Part shown: in pieces, positions 1-8,926 of the stretch
Layout of the letters: every line of letters begins with the position of its first letter
Numbering within the stretch: the stretch's first letter is position 1
Origin: Pseudoalteromonas undina
Lineage (GTDB): Bacteria > Pseudomonadota > Gammaproteobacteria > Enterobacterales > Alteromonadaceae
Direction: 5' to 3'
Length of the DNA stretch: 64,000 bases
Assembly (NCBI RefSeq): GCF_000238275.3
Contig: NZ_AHCF03000002.1
Span: 372,001-436,000, forward strand
Notes under the pieces: model-generated
Told to the model about the DNA's origin: nothing
Databases searched by the model: none
What the model saw: only the letters and a program-made list of their open reading frames with translations
Program-made: the position numbers and the translations under genes

Positions 1-367
1 TGCCACTCATAATAGCGACCGCGAATTCAGTCAAGCCAGCCAAACGTAAAAATAGGTAAAACCCGAGTAAAATAATTAAGGTACTAATGCCACGCCTAGC
101 AACTAGGTGTACTAATTTACTGTTGGTCATGTAAGTAACGGGCTTTATTAACAAGCGTGATAATGGGGTGGCGATTAAATAACTAATCACCAAAATAATA
201 ATCCCTAAAAACAAAGTGGGCAGTAATTGCACGAATGAGTGTAGTAATTGCACGCTTTGCTCTTTTAAAAAGCCCCATGAAACCGAGTTTGGCTGAACGG
301 TGTCGATTGCGGGAATAGATGCGTTATTAGCGAGTGTTGCAATTAAAGCGCTGAGCATAGGAGCCAT
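1..367 (-). CDS. MscS-family mechanosensitive channel, N-terminal part (cut by window edge)
   Basis: Reading the minus strand from an ATG at 367 gives an open frame to the window edge with no stop, about 122 residues. It begins MAPMLSALIATLANNA, followed by a hydrophobic helix (LLPTLFLGIIILVISYLIA), a basic stretch, and a second helix (STLIILLGFYLFLRLAG). Two N-terminal helices followed by a region heading toward a glycine/alanine-rich third helix is the usual start of small MscS channels, which release solutes from the inner membrane on osmotic downshock. The pore helix and beta domain lie outside the window, so the family call is a moderate inference. An in-frame ATG four codons in is an alternative start. 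Confidence 0.6.
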   Translation of the reverse strand, partial: MAPMLSALIATLANNASIPAIDTVQPNSVSWGFLKEQSVQLLHSFVQLLPTLFLGIIILVISYLIATPLSRLLIKPVTYMTNSKLVHLVARRGISTLIILLGFYLFLRLAGLTEFAVAIMSG

Positions 368-410
368 CCGTGTTGGGTTGAGTTAATTAGGGTCTGTGTA
401 AAACAATAGC

Positions 411-455
411 AGCAAGTTTAATACCAAGCAGTATTTGTTTGGTATTAAACTTGCT
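411..455. repeat. 17-bp perfect inverted repeat of the TACCAA type
   Basis: The left arm AGCAAGTTTAATACCAA (411-427) is exactly complementary to 439-455, with an 11-base loop. It lies between two divergently transcribed genes, so it is not an obvious terminator for either. The ATACCAA/TTGGTAT core recurs in the gcvT-gcvH hairpin at 52487, suggesting a dispersed palindromic repeat family. Confidence 0.7.
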
Positions 456-485
456 GTGAATTAAAGCAACAAAGGGGAGTTAACG

Positions 486-1433
486 ATGAGTGACTTTAAG
501 CGTGGCCAAAGAGCCAAGCAGCCTAACCATATCCCTCTACGTGGCTGGTGGGATATTGCAAAGCGAATTATAAAACAAATGAGCCGTGATAATTTATCCT
601 TGGTGGCAGCAGGCGTGGCCTTTTATGCACTTCTTGCTATTTTTCCTGCCATTGCGGCGTTGGTGTCTGTGTATGCTTATTTTGCTTCACCGAACGATAT
701 TAGTGCGTATTTAAGTCAATTTATGGCGTTATTGCCGCAAAGTACCCAAGAGATTATTTTGTCTCAGGTTTCAAGCCTTGCGCAAAAGTCTCAAACTAGT
801 TTAAGTCTTAGCGCGCTGGGCACTTTACTGCTCACTATTTGGAGTAGCTCTAAGGGCAGCCAAGCTTTGATCACCGCGTGTAATATTAGTTATCACGAAT
901 ACGAAAAGCGTTCATTTTTTAAGGCGCAACTTGTACGTTTATTATTTTCAGTGGGCGCGATTGTGGTGGCGGTTATAGCATTGGTAATTATAGGTATATT
1001 ACCGTTAGCACTTAACCTGTTAGGAATAAAAGAGAGTATTGATTTTTTAATCATGCTTATCTCATGGCCATTACTGGCACTAACCTTTAACTTTGCATTG
1101 TTAATTTTATATCGTTACGCGCCTCACAGAAAAGCAGCTAAGTGGCGCTGGGTTACCGTAGGCTCATTCACTGCCACAGTATTATGGATTGTGGCATCTT
1201 TTGGCTTTTCATTTTATGTATCTCATTTTGCCAGTTACAACGAAACATATGGCTCTTTAGGTGGGGTGGTTATTATGCTTATGTGGCTGTTTATTAGCAC
1301 TTATATCATTATTTTGGGAGCCTCAATTAATGCTGCGTTAGAGCAGCAAACAGCGCAAGACAGCACAATAGGCCCAGATAAAAAAAGAGGGCAGCGAGGC
1401 GCTTATGTTGCAGACCACCTTGATATTAAATAA
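486..1433 (+). CDS. YihY/BrkB family inner-membrane protein
   Basis: A 315-residue integral membrane protein of the YihY/virulence factor BrkB (formerly RNase BN) family. The N-terminal signature is visible: a basic cytoplasmic segment, then NLSLVAAGVAFYALLAIFPA, where the family usually has a first helix with the A-x-AFY-LL-FPA pattern. About six hydrophobic helices follow, including LGGVVIMLMWLFISTYIIILG near the end, another family hallmark. The tail is polar. The ATG is preceded by a good ribosome site (AAAGGGGAG). The molecular role of the family is not well established; it is not the tRNA-processing RNase it was once named for. Confidence 0.88.
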   Translation: MSDFKRGQRAKQPNHIPLRGWWDIAKRIIKQMSRDNLSLVAAGVAFYALLAIFPAIAALVSVYAYFASPNDISAYLSQFMALLPQSTQEIILSQVSSLAQKSQTSLSLSALGTLLLTIWSSSKGSQALITACNISYHEYEKRSFFKAQLVRLLFSVGAIVVAVIALVIIGILPLALNLLGIKESIDFLIMLISWPLLALTFNFALLILYRYAPHRKAAKWRWVTVGSFTATVLWIVASFGFSFYVSHFASYNETYGSLGGVVIMLMWLFISTYIIILGASINAALEQQTAQDSTIGPDKKRGQRGAYVADHLDIK

Positions 1434-1447
1434 CTCTATTACTTTTA

Positions 1448-4400
1448 TCAGAGCTTAATTACTTGGTTCGTTGTTATCAGCTGCATAAACGAGGTTTTGT
1501 GCAGCGGCTTTGAAAACAAATAGCCTTGACCATAATCACAACCTGCCTCAAGTAATAAATCCATTTGTAATTTTGTTTCTATGCCTTCGGCAATTACTTT
1601 TAAACCAAGCTGATGAGCCATCATAATAATAGCTTCACATAAGGCCAGCTCCTGGCTGTCTTTTTGAATATTATCAACAAAGCGTTTATCAATTTTTAGG
1701 TAGTCGGTATCCATTTCTTGTAAGTAAGCAAGCGATGAGTAACCCGTACCAAAATCATCGAGTGCTAATTGCATCCCTGATTTAACCAAGGCTTTTAGGC
1801 GGCTTTGGGTCAGCTCTTCAGGATTAACCATCAAGCCTTCAGTAATTTCTGCCACAATACTCGATGCAGGTAAATTTGCTGTCTCAAGCATGCCATACCA
1901 ATCGTCTATACCACTGTCTGTGGTTGCGAGCTGCACCGGCGATACGTTAATACTTATTTGAAATTCATCTTGAATGTGTTTTTTAATATCATTAAGTGTT
2001 TGCAGTGCTTCAGTAAATACAAATTGACCGAGCGCATTTATTTGTCTGGTTTCTTCAGCTAAGGGAATAAAGTCAGCGGGGCTGATCAGCCCTTTTTCTG
2101 GGTGTTGCCATCGAATAAGTCCCTCAGCTTTATGGACGTGTAAATCATCAAGGGACACAATAGGCTGATAATATAACTCAAATTGCTCTAACTCTATGGC
2201 TGAGCGAAGCTCTTTGAGCAACTGCATTCTTGCATTTGCATCTTCACGCATATCATGTGAGAAAAATTCAAAGTCATTTCGGCCGCTATTTTTTGCCTTA
2301 TACATAGCTTGGTCAGCAGCTTTAAGCAGTTGCTCTGGGTTTTGGCCATCATCTGGCGCGCAGGCAATACCAATACTGGCACTGATATACACTTTTTCAT
2401 CTTCAATAAAAATAGTCGAAGCAAGGCTAAGTAGCAGTGATTTTGCTATTTGTTTGATATTATCGCTACCGCGTAAGTCACTAAATACAATAACAAATTC
2501 ATCGCCACCAATACGGGCTACAAAGTCAGCCTCTTTGGCTGTTTGCACAATTCGCTCAGATACTAATTTAAGTAATCTATCGCCATAATGATGGCCTAAC
2601 GTATCATTAATATCTTTAAAGTGATCAATATCTAACAGCATAATGACCAGTTTTTGGTCGTGGTTGTTTACGCTCGTAAATCGTTTGTTCAACCGCTCTT
2701 TTAGTTCTAGTCGATTAGGTAAGTCGGTTAAATGATCAAAATGAGCTTGTCGCCAAATTAGCTCGTCAGCTTGTTTTTTCTCGGTTAGATCAGTAAAAAT
2801 AGCAATACGGCTAGTTGGGGCTTTATTTTTATCGTAAATAGTATCTATGGTTAACCATTCAACATACAGCTCGCCATTTTTACGACGATTGGTTATTTCA
2901 CCTTGCCAGCGGCCAGTTTTATTTATTGACTGCCACATGTAATCATAAAACTCTTTATCGTGTTTACCCGATGATAAAATACCCACCGTTTTATTGAGTA
3001 CTTCTTTTCGAGAATACAAAGTTGTTTCACAAAATGCAGGGTTCACATCATAAATAACGCCATTTTCATCTGTGATTGCCATACCTTCACTGCTGTTGTT
3101 GTAAACTAATGACGCTAAATGCAAAGACTCTTGATTCTGCTTTCGTTGCGTGATGTTACTAATAACAATTATAAACTCATCCACTTTTTTCATTGGGCTG
3201 ATTTTCGCTTCAAAGAACTGCTCGTTTTGTTTATGTTCAAGCTCAACAGTGACAGGAGCGCTCAAGGTTGTTAAGTACTCTTCTACTTGTTTTAAATTAG
3301 CACTAGAGAATAAACACGATAACTTTTTAGGCGGTGTTGAATGGCTATAATTTAACGATTTAATACGTCCACCGGTATCAAGTATATTGCCATTGGCATC
3401 TACACGTAAAAAAGCATCGGGTAGCGCATTAAGCAAGCTATTAAGCTCGTCATGTTTATGTTTAAGGCATGCTTCAGCTGTTAAGCGAGTTTCGGCCATA
3501 TATTTAAAACGATGATAGAGTCTATTTAGCTCAGGACTATTGGGCTGCTCGTCGTCATGAGGCATATTACCGGCTGCTAAGCGGTTAACGGCCTGCGTTA
3601 AACTTTTAATCGGGTTTAAGATGCTTTTATTAACTAATCGTCTAGCCAATACGGCTAAAAGCAAAATGGTAATTAAAAATCCCAAAACCATTTTTACAAA
3701 GTTAATATCTATTTGCTCAAGTGTTTCATCTATTGGTTGAGTAATATAAATAGAGAGCTTATTGTTATTGCCATCACGATAGAGTGTTGTTTGATGGAAA
3801 ACTCTTCGGATACCATCTTTTCCTTTAAAAATAACACCAGCTTGCAAGTTATGCGCTAAATCGAACTTTTCCAATTTGTTGCCTAGTCTATCGGCTGAAA
3901 AAGGGTAGTTAGTTAAAATACTACCGTTAGAGTCAGTAATGACAGCTCTGATTTCTGTCGATAAATTTAAAGTATTAAGTGCCGAGCTCCACCAGTCTAA
4001 AGCGATTACGGTCACAATAACGCCTTCAATATCATTATTTTCATTTAAGATAGGGTAAGCAAAGTTAATACTTTGCGCTTTGAGGCTGCGATCGTGCTGG
4101 AAATGGCCAATACTGAACTCTTTACTGGCGATCGCGTTTTTAAAATAGGGACGGTCACTAATGTTAATATTAGTGTCGCTACTTTTTGAGGTACAAATTA
4201 GGTCACCATTTTTATTTACTATACCAATATTCGCGATATTACCATTGAGTGCCTTAACATCTAAAAAATACGCAGGACAATTAGAGGGTAAAGACTTAAT
4301 GTCTTTTTGTTTTTTTGCTAAAAACTCAGTAACTTTTTTGACATCATCAATCATGCTTTGTTGTTTGATAATTAGTTGCTCAGTGATGGTGCGCACTTTT

Positions 4401-4537
4401 GTCTCGTGCTCTTTAATGGCTGCGTCACGACTAAACCACAAGGTTACTAAAATAATAGCAGCAACAGGTATGCAAATTAGCATAAGAAGGCGGTAGAGTT
4501 GATGTTTTAATGATGAAGTAAAAATAGTCGTATCCAA
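1448..4537 (-). CDS. Membrane sensor with Cache-like, HAMP, PAS, GGDEF and EAL domains (c-di-GMP turnover)
   Basis: A 1029-residue cyclic-di-GMP signalling protein. An N-terminal helix (about residues 14-35) and a second helix near residue 285 bracket a periplasmic dCache-like sensor domain. A HAMP linker follows (NKSILNPIKSLTQAVNRLAAGN), then two PAS-like domains, the second with a clear PAC tail. The GGDEF domain keeps the active motif RIGGDEF but has KEAD where the inhibitory RxxD site would sit. The C-terminal EAL domain reads EGL instead of EAL and keeps DDFGTG and KVIAEGIET, so phosphodiesterase activity is plausible. It is monocistronic and convergent with the upstream membrane gene. 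Which activity dominates cannot be told from sequence. Confidence 0.92.
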   Translation of the reverse strand: MDTTIFTSSLKHQLYRLLMLICIPVAAIILVTLWFSRDAAIKEHETKVRTITEQLIIKQQSMIDDVKKVTEFLAKKQKDIKSLPSNCPAYFLDVKALNGNIANIGIVNKNGDLICTSKSSDTNINISDRPYFKNAIASKEFSIGHFQHDRSLKAQSINFAYPILNENNDIEGVIVTVIALDWWSSALNTLNLSTEIRAVITDSNGSILTNYPFSADRLGNKLEKFDLAHNLQAGVIFKGKDGIRRVFHQTTLYRDGNNNKLSIYITQPIDETLEQIDINFVKMVLGFLITILLLAVLARRLVNKSILNPIKSLTQAVNRLAAGNMPHDDEQPNSPELNRLYHRFKYMAETRLTAEACLKHKHDELNSLLNALPDAFLRVDANGNILDTGGRIKSLNYSHSTPPKKLSCLFSSANLKQVEEYLTTLSAPVTVELEHKQNEQFFEAKISPMKKVDEFIIVISNITQRKQNQESLHLASLVYNNSSEGMAITDENGVIYDVNPAFCETTLYSRKEVLNKTVGILSSGKHDKEFYDYMWQSINKTGRWQGEITNRRKNGELYVEWLTIDTIYDKNKAPTSRIAIFTDLTEKKQADELIWRQAHFDHLTDLPNRLELKERLNKRFTSVNNHDQKLVIMLLDIDHFKDINDTLGHHYGDRLLKLVSERIVQTAKEADFVARIGGDEFVIVFSDLRGSDNIKQIAKSLLLSLASTIFIEDEKVYISASIGIACAPDDGQNPEQLLKAADQAMYKAKNSGRNDFEFFSHDMREDANARMQLLKELRSAIELEQFELYYQPIVSLDDLHVHKAEGLIRWQHPEKGLISPADFIPLAEETRQINALGQFVFTEALQTLNDIKKHIQDEFQISINVSPVQLATTDSGIDDWYGMLETANLPASSIVAEITEGLMVNPEELTQSRLKALVKSGMQLALDDFGTGYSSLAYLQEMDTDYLKIDKRFVDNIQKDSQELALCEAIIMMAHQLGLKVIAEGIETKLQMDLLLEAGCDYGQGYLFSKPLHKTSFMQLITTNQVIKL

Positions 4538-4724
4538 ATTAGTGCAAAGTAGAGTGACGCTTGATAATCCTACTATAAATAACCATTGAAGTACTAAGGT
4601 TATATCTAAGATTTTGCAATAAAATAGTGTTGCATATGATTGAAATATATTAATTTACGTATAAAAAACATGATGAAATAATAATTTAATCCCTTATATA
4701 TTTACATAACATATTAGGCAAAAA

Positions 4725-5570
4725 ATGAAAATAACCAAAGTTTTAACTGCTTATGCTACCCAAGATGGGGATGGCGTCAATATCCGTCGTATTCCAGGAT
4801 TTGATGGTAAATATTTAGACCCATTTTTAATGATTGATGAGCTTAAATCTGATGATGAGAGTGACTATATTGGTGGTTTTCCTCCTCACCCTCATCGCGG
4901 TATCGAAACTTTTACCTATATTTTAAAAGGAGGATTTGAGCATAAAGATCAAATGGGTAACACAGAAGCAATTCGCGCCGGTGACGTGCAATGGATGAGC
5001 ACCGGTAGTGGTGTTATGCACAGTGAAATGCCACTTGCTGATGCTGAACAAGGCTTACATGGCTTTCAAATTTGGCTCAATATGCCAAGCGCTGACAAAA
5101 TGCGTGAGCCGCAATACCAGGATACCACAGAGCATCCAGCACCGAGTTTTACTAATCAGCAAGGTATTAGTCTTAAAGCGCTAGCAGGGACATGGCAATT
5201 TGAATCACAGCAATTGGCTTCAAGCTTACAAAACTTAGCCGCTAATGGTGCTATAGCCGATGTGGCTTTGCCTGCAGGTAAGGAGCTTTATCTACCAGCA
5301 CTAAAACAGCAAAAAGTGATGATTTACATACACACTGGGTCATTAGAATCAGCGCAAGGTGAAACCTTTGATTCAGGAAAGTTACTTATTGTTGAGCCAT
5401 CGAGTGATATTTGCATACGTGCCGAAGCAGCAGCAGGTGTTCTGATTTTAGCAGCTGATCCGCTTAATCAGCCAATTGCACATATGGGACCGTTTGTAAT
5501 GACCACTGAAGCTGAAATTCGCCAAGCGGTTAGCGATTATCAAAACGGTTATTTTGGCTCACTGTCGTGA
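4725..5570 (+). CDS. Pirin family protein
   Basis: A 281-residue bicupin of the pirin family. The N-terminal cupin shows the expected metal-binding residues: FPPHPHRGIETFTYILKG (two or three His) and later GSGVMHSEMP (His and Glu). The segment LHGFQIWLNMP is another family signature. The C-terminal half ends in the usual GPFVM motif. Some pirins act as quercetin dioxygenases; others have regulatory roles, and the sequence does not decide between them. The gene stands alone after an AT-rich 187-bp divergent intergenic region and is convergent with the small yqj-like operon. Confidence 0.93.
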   Translation: MKITKVLTAYATQDGDGVNIRRIPGFDGKYLDPFLMIDELKSDDESDYIGGFPPHPHRGIETFTYILKGGFEHKDQMGNTEAIRAGDVQWMSTGSGVMHSEMPLADAEQGLHGFQIWLNMPSADKMREPQYQDTTEHPAPSFTNQQGISLKALAGTWQFESQQLASSLQNLAANGAIADVALPAGKELYLPALKQQKVMIYIHTGSLESAQGETFDSGKLLIVEPSSDICIRAEAAAGVLILAADPLNQPIAHMGPFVMTTEAEIRQAVSDYQNGYFGSLS

Positions 5571-5592
5571 CGATTTAATGCAGGAGTGAATT

Positions 5593-5835
5593 TTAAGCGA
5601 GTAGTTTTAATAACCAACTGTATTTTTTTACCATGTTGGTGTCTCCTTTTGCCGACTCCACAACCGCGCCTGCGGTAAAAGCACTAACGAGCCCCACTTT
5701 TGTTGCGGCAAAACGTTTGGCTCGATATTTTATTGCCGTGAGGTGCTGACGCTTTAGCTCAGAGCGCATCACGACTTCTTTGTGTAGCTGTTGCACTCGA
5801 GCATTCGGTGAGTTGATCAAGTAATTAATTAACAT
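5593..5835 (-). CDS. Small YqjK-position protein
   Basis: An 80-residue basic protein, last gene of a three-gene minus-strand operon. It has a short hydrophobic patch (VGLVSAFTAGAVVESA) that could lie against or in the membrane, flanked by lysine- and arginine-rich segments. Sequence similarity to E. coli YqjK is not obvious. The analogy is positional: DUF883 protein, YqjE-like protein, then a small basic protein. The start at 5835 has a poorly spaced AAGG site; an ATG at 5769 is a possible alternative. Function unknown. Confidence 0.6.
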   Translation of the reverse strand: MLINYLINSPNARVQQLHKEVVMRSELKRQHLTAIKYRAKRFAATKVGLVSAFTAGAVVESAKGDTNMVKKYSWLLKLLA

Positions 5836-5848
5836 AATAGTGTATGCC

Positions 5849-6289
5849 TTATAATTTAAGTAGCTGCTTTAGACTATTTAGCGTTTTAGTAAAGCCAATT
5901 TTTTTGCTTAGATAAACTGCGTTTCGCCACAGCCAAATTAAGCATAAAATTTGTAGGCTGATCACTACAGTAATGCTCAGCCAAATCGAGCTAAATAAGT
6001 CAAAAGTCGCAAAGCCTACAATACCTAAAAACCCGACCCACAGTAACACCAAGCCACTGGCAAAACATCCAAGTAGGATGGTGATCAGTGCTAAGGATCT
6101 TAACGACAATTTCCATTCAGCTATGGCAAGCTGATGTGTCAACTTTCCTTGTTGATGATAATCATCCTTGAGCTGCGCTGCATAATCAGCAAGCTTAGCA
6201 ACATGATCTTGCCAGTCATCGGCATGTTTTGCCGATGACTGCGAATCTGTCGATTGTGATTCACTTGATGTTGAATGTAGGTTTTGCAT
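5849..6289 (-). CDS. YqjE-like holin-superfamily (DUF1469) membrane protein
   Basis: A 146-residue protein with a serine-rich polar N-terminus (residues 1-40), an amphipathic stretch, then two hydrophobic helices (SLALITILLGCFASGLVLLWV and SIWLSITVVISLQILCLIWLW) joined by a short loop. A basic tail completes the pattern of the YqjE group of phage-holin-like proteins. It lies five bases after the DUF883 gene and thirteen before the small gene, so the three are probably co-transcribed. The E. coli counterparts are stationary-phase membrane proteins; the role here is inferred from that arrangement only. Confidence 0.75.
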   Translation of the reverse strand: MQNLHSTSSESQSTDSQSSAKHADDWQDHVAKLADYAAQLKDDYHQQGKLTHQLAIAEWKLSLRSLALITILLGCFASGLVLLWVGFLGIVGFATFDLFSSIWLSITVVISLQILCLIWLWRNAVYLSKKIGFTKTLNSLKQLLKL

Positions 6290-6294
6290 TAGTA

Positions 6295-6612
6295 TTACTT
6301 GCGACGAAATAGTGCAGTAACTAACATACCAGCAGCAAATGCAAGACCAGCCGTTGCTAATGGGTTTTCTGATGCGAGTTGACGAGTCTTAGAAGTACAT
6401 TCTTCTAATTTCTCGCGAGCTGCTAATTGTTTCTCATTAAGTGTTTCTGCTGAGCTGCTTGCTCCTTTACGAACGCCATTTTCAGCTACCGCCGCTTTAC
6501 TCGATAATGCATCTACTGCGTCATGCGCAGCTGATGTTGCCTTATCTGTTAACGGGGCCTCAATCTCTTGTTTTGCATCGATAGCAGTTTTGCTCTTAGT
6601 TGCCGTAGCCAT
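6295..6612 (-). CDS. DUF883 (YqjD/ElaB) family protein
   Basis: A 105-residue protein. The N-terminal three quarters are polar, alanine- and lysine-rich and predicted helical; the C-terminus is one short hydrophobic helix (NPLATAGLAFAAGMLVTALF) ending in RRK. This is the standard layout of DUF883 proteins such as YqjD and ElaB, some of which are C-tail-anchored inner-membrane proteins that bind ribosomes in stationary phase. I chose the ATG at 6612 because an AAGGA site lies at the right distance upstream; a TTG two codons earlier is less likely. First gene of the operon. Confidence 0.85.
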   Translation of the reverse strand: MATATKSKTAIDAKQEIEAPLTDKATSAAHDAVDALSSKAAVAENGVRKGASSSAETLNEKQLAAREKLEECTSKTRQLASENPLATAGLAFAAGMLVTALFRRK

Positions 6613-7055
6613 AATCAATCCTTAATAGTTTTTTAAAAGTAATTATTAAGGTGCAATGATTAAACCAGTTTTTAACTCATTGTTTTTTATGGATTGTATT
6701 TTATTTACTAATTTTTAGTAGGTTTATAGCTGTAACTATTGCGACAACAGTTTGTAATTTTTACAAACTAAGGCGTTTTGATCATTCGAGGTTGATTTTT
6801 CCTTTGCTTACTCGGTTATACATTTCAGGTCACGATTTAGTTGCACCTAGTTCGAATAAACAAAGCCCTACACACCCTAAATAAATTGTAATTATTCACT
6901 GTTTATTCATTAAGCAAATAATGCCAGTAAGCTAATAAAAAAAACGATAAAAAATTTTTTACTGGCTGATCAGATTTTTTACTAAACAATTCAACCGCTT
7001 TAATCTGAGCCTTATTTTTTCAGGCTTCGCGGGGCGCTAAAGCTGGGTGACTTAC
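6613..7055. other. Intergenic region between the yqj-like operon and the dcw promoter
   Basis: About 440 bp of very AT-rich sequence between divergent transcription units. I see no credible ORF. It must hold the promoter of the minus-strand operon, but no strong sigma-70 pair stands out. Near 7019-7040 there is a GC-richer patch (CAGGCTTCGCGGGGCGCTAAAGC) of unknown meaning. Confidence 0.5.
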
Positions 7056-7084
7056 TTGACAAAAAGGCTTGTCAAGCCCTAAAC
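7056..7084 (+). promoter_or_regulatory. Probable dcw promoter upstream of mraZ
   Basis: A consensus -35 TTGACA lies at 7056-7061 and a weak -10 (CTAAAC) at 7079-7084, with 17-bp spacing. A perfect 8-bp inverted repeat, CTTGACAA (7055-7062) and TTGTCAAG (7069-7076), overlaps the -35. The TGG boxes start right after the -10, where a bound repressor would block transcription. Confidence 0.55.
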
Positions 7085-7129
7085 TGGAGCACTGTGGTAA
7101 AAAGTGGTGTTTAGTGGATCAAACTGGAT
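7085..7129 (+). promoter_or_regulatory. Five MraZ-type boxes (TGGNN every 10 bp)
   Basis: TGG trinucleotides occur at 7085, 7095, 7105, 7115 and 7125: TGGAG, TGGTA, TGGTG, TGGAT and TGGAT, each separated by five bases. E. coli MraZ binds TGGGN repeats spaced by five bases upstream of its own gene, so this array is the likely autoregulatory operator of the cluster. Five units at exact helical phase is more than the three in E. coli. Confidence 0.75.
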
Positions 7130-7176
7130 CGGGTTAATCAAAAAGTTGATTAAAATAATTTTACAATAGGCTTTTT

Positions 7177-7635
7177 ATGTTTCGTGGCGCAAGTTCACTG
7201 AGTTTGGATGATAAAGGACGTTTTGCGGTACCAACAAAGTACCGAGACACGCTATTGTCTGAAGATCAGGGAACGGTTATTTGCACTGTTGCACTCAATG
7301 AGCCTTGCCTTTGGTTATACCCCCTTGCTGAATGGTTAGAAATAGAAAGCCGTTTAGCAAAAATATCTAATATGAATCCCAGAGCGCGACGGATGCAACG
7401 TATGTTGTTAGGTAATGCGACAGAGTATCAGCTTGATAAAAACGGTCGAATTTTGCTGGCGCCTTCTTTGCGCTCACATGCAGAACTTGGCAAAAAAATT
7501 ATGCTGGTGGGCTTAATGAATAAATTTGAGATTTGGGATGAGGCGCGTTGGCACGAACAAATGCGACAAGACACTGAGCTTGAAAGGCTTGGCGAATTTG
7601 AACCGAATGACGATTTAGATAACTTTACCCTCTAG
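7177..7635 (+). CDS. mraZ: Transcriptional regulator MraZ
   Basis: A 152-residue protein matching MraZ in length and sequence, with two SpoVT/AbrB-like halves. The DxKGR signature appears twice: SLDDKGRFAVPTKYR at the start and LDKNGRILLAPSLR in the second half. MraZ forms a ring that binds the repeated boxes ahead of its gene and represses the dcw cluster. It is the first gene of the cluster and sits about 50 bp after the box array, as expected for autoregulation. The next gene, rsmH, follows after 29 bp. Confidence 0.97.
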   Translation: MFRGASSLSLDDKGRFAVPTKYRDTLLSEDQGTVICTVALNEPCLWLYPLAEWLEIESRLAKISNMNPRARRMQRMLLGNATEYQLDKNGRILLAPSLRSHAELGKKIMLVGLMNKFEIWDEARWHEQMRQDTELERLGEFEPNDDLDNFTL

Positions 7636-7664
7636 CGGCAAAACAAAAAGGCAAAAAATAGCTA

Positions 7665-8603
7665 ATGACAGCGCAATTTGAACACGTATCCGTATTAATG
7701 GACGAAACCATAGATGCACTTGCAATTAAGCCAGACGGCATTTACATGGATGGCACCTTTGGACGTGGCGGGCATTCAGGGCAAATATTAGCGCGCTTGG
7801 GCGACGCTGGTCGCTTGCAGGCTATTGATCAGGATCCACAAGCTATAAAGTCAGCAGAAAAGTTTGCCGATGATTCACGTTTTTCGATTGCTCACTCACG
7901 GTTCTCAAAGTTATACGAAGTTGCTGAGCAAAACGATCTAATTGGTAAAGTTGATGGCATTTTACTTGATATTGGTGTGTCGTCACCGCAGTTAGATGAT
8001 GCCGCTCGTGGCTTTAGTTTTATGAAAGACGGCCCGCTTGATATGCGAATGGATCCAAGCACAGGCCGTAGCGCTGCGCAGTGGTTAGCTGAAGCGGAAC
8101 TAGATGACATTACCCATGTGATCAAAAAGCTAGGTGAAGAAAAGTTTGGTAAGCGCATTGCGCACAAGATATTGGAAGTGCGTGAACATACGCCAATCAC
8201 TACCACTAAACAGCTCGCAGATTTAGTTGATGAAGCAGTACCTGTTAAAGATAAGTTTAAACATCCTGCAACGCGCACGTTTCAGGCAATTCGTATTTAT
8301 ATCAATAGCGAGTTAGAGGAAATTCAAACCGCACTACAAGCGGCGATTAAAGTTCTTAAGCCGGGTGGTCGCTTAGTTGTAATTTCTTTTCACTCTTTAG
8401 AAGATCGCATTGTAAAACAATTTATTAAAAAACAGAGTAAGGGAGAAGCGATACCCAGAGGTCTGCCTTTAACCGACGCACAAATAAATAAAAACCTGAC
8501 GTTAAAAGCAGTGGGTAAAGCTATTAAACCAAGTGCTGATGAAGTGGCTCGCAATCCACGCTCTCGTAGCTCAGTACTAAGGATTGCACAGAGGTTGGGA
8601 TGA
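7665..8603 (+). CDS. rsmH: 16S rRNA (cytosine(1402)-N(4))-methyltransferase RsmH
   Basis: A 312-residue SAM-dependent methyltransferase that adds the N4-methyl of m4Cm1402 in 16S rRNA. The opening [13 protein letters not shown], the SAM-binding [13 protein letters not shown], the [23 protein letters not shown] motif and the late [16 protein letters not shown] motif are all diagnostic. Length is normal for the family (E. coli 313). It overlaps ftsL by the usual ATGA, indicating translational coupling. Confidence 0.98.
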   Translation: MTAQFEHVSVLMDETIDALAIKPDGIYMDGTFGRGGHSGQILARLGDAGRLQAIDQDPQAIKSAEKFADDSRFSIAHSRFSKLYEVAEQNDLIGKVDGILLDIGVSSPQLDDAARGFSFMKDGPLDMRMDPSTGRSAAQWLAEAELDDITHVIKKLGEEKFGKRIAHKILEVREHTPITTTKQLADLVDEAVPVKDKFKHPATRTFQAIRIYINSELEEIQTALQAAIKVLKPGGRLVVISFHSLEDRIVKQFIKKQSKGEAIPRGLPLTDAQINKNLTLKAVGKAIKPSADEVARNPRSRSSVLRIAQRLG

Positions 8604-8926
8604 GTAAAAAAGCGAGTTATCGCCAACCTAATCTATTTATTGAAATAATTAAAGGCCTAGGTGCGAACAAGATCACCTTGGCCTTGTTGGTTGTGATATT
8701 CGCGTCAAGTTTGAGCGTGGTGCAGGTAACTCATTTATCTCGTGCGCAATTAATTGAGCAAGATTCGTTACTGCAAGAGCGTGATGAATTGGATTTAGAG
8801 TGGCGTTATTTTTTAGTGGAAGAAGAATTTTATTCGCAACATGCACGCATTGAAGAAGTGGCAACGTCACAATTAGAAATGAAGCGGCCAACCAGCCAAG
8901 ATGAGCAGGTAATTATATTACAATGA
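8600..8926 (+). CDS. ftsL: Cell division protein FtsL
   Basis: A 108-residue bitopic division protein. A short cytoplasmic N-terminus is followed by one membrane helix ([21 protein letters not shown], about residues 25-46) and a periplasmic leucine-zipper-like coiled coil, ending with the MKRP motif typical of FtsL. It joins FtsB and FtsQ and helps activate FtsWI at the septum. Both ends overlap neighbours through ATGA. Recognition relies partly on position between rsmH and ftsI because the family diverges quickly. Confidence 0.95.
   Translation: MSKKASYRQPNLFIEIIKGLGANKITLALLVVIFASSLSVVQVTHLSRAQLIEQDSLLQERDELDLEWRYFLVEEEFYSQHARIEEVATSQLEMKRPTSQDEQVIILQ

Noticed and set aside
2196..2588. 130-residue open frame opposite the GGDEF region
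   Set aside because: Shadow of the conserved GGDEF coding sequence; no motif or ribosome site.
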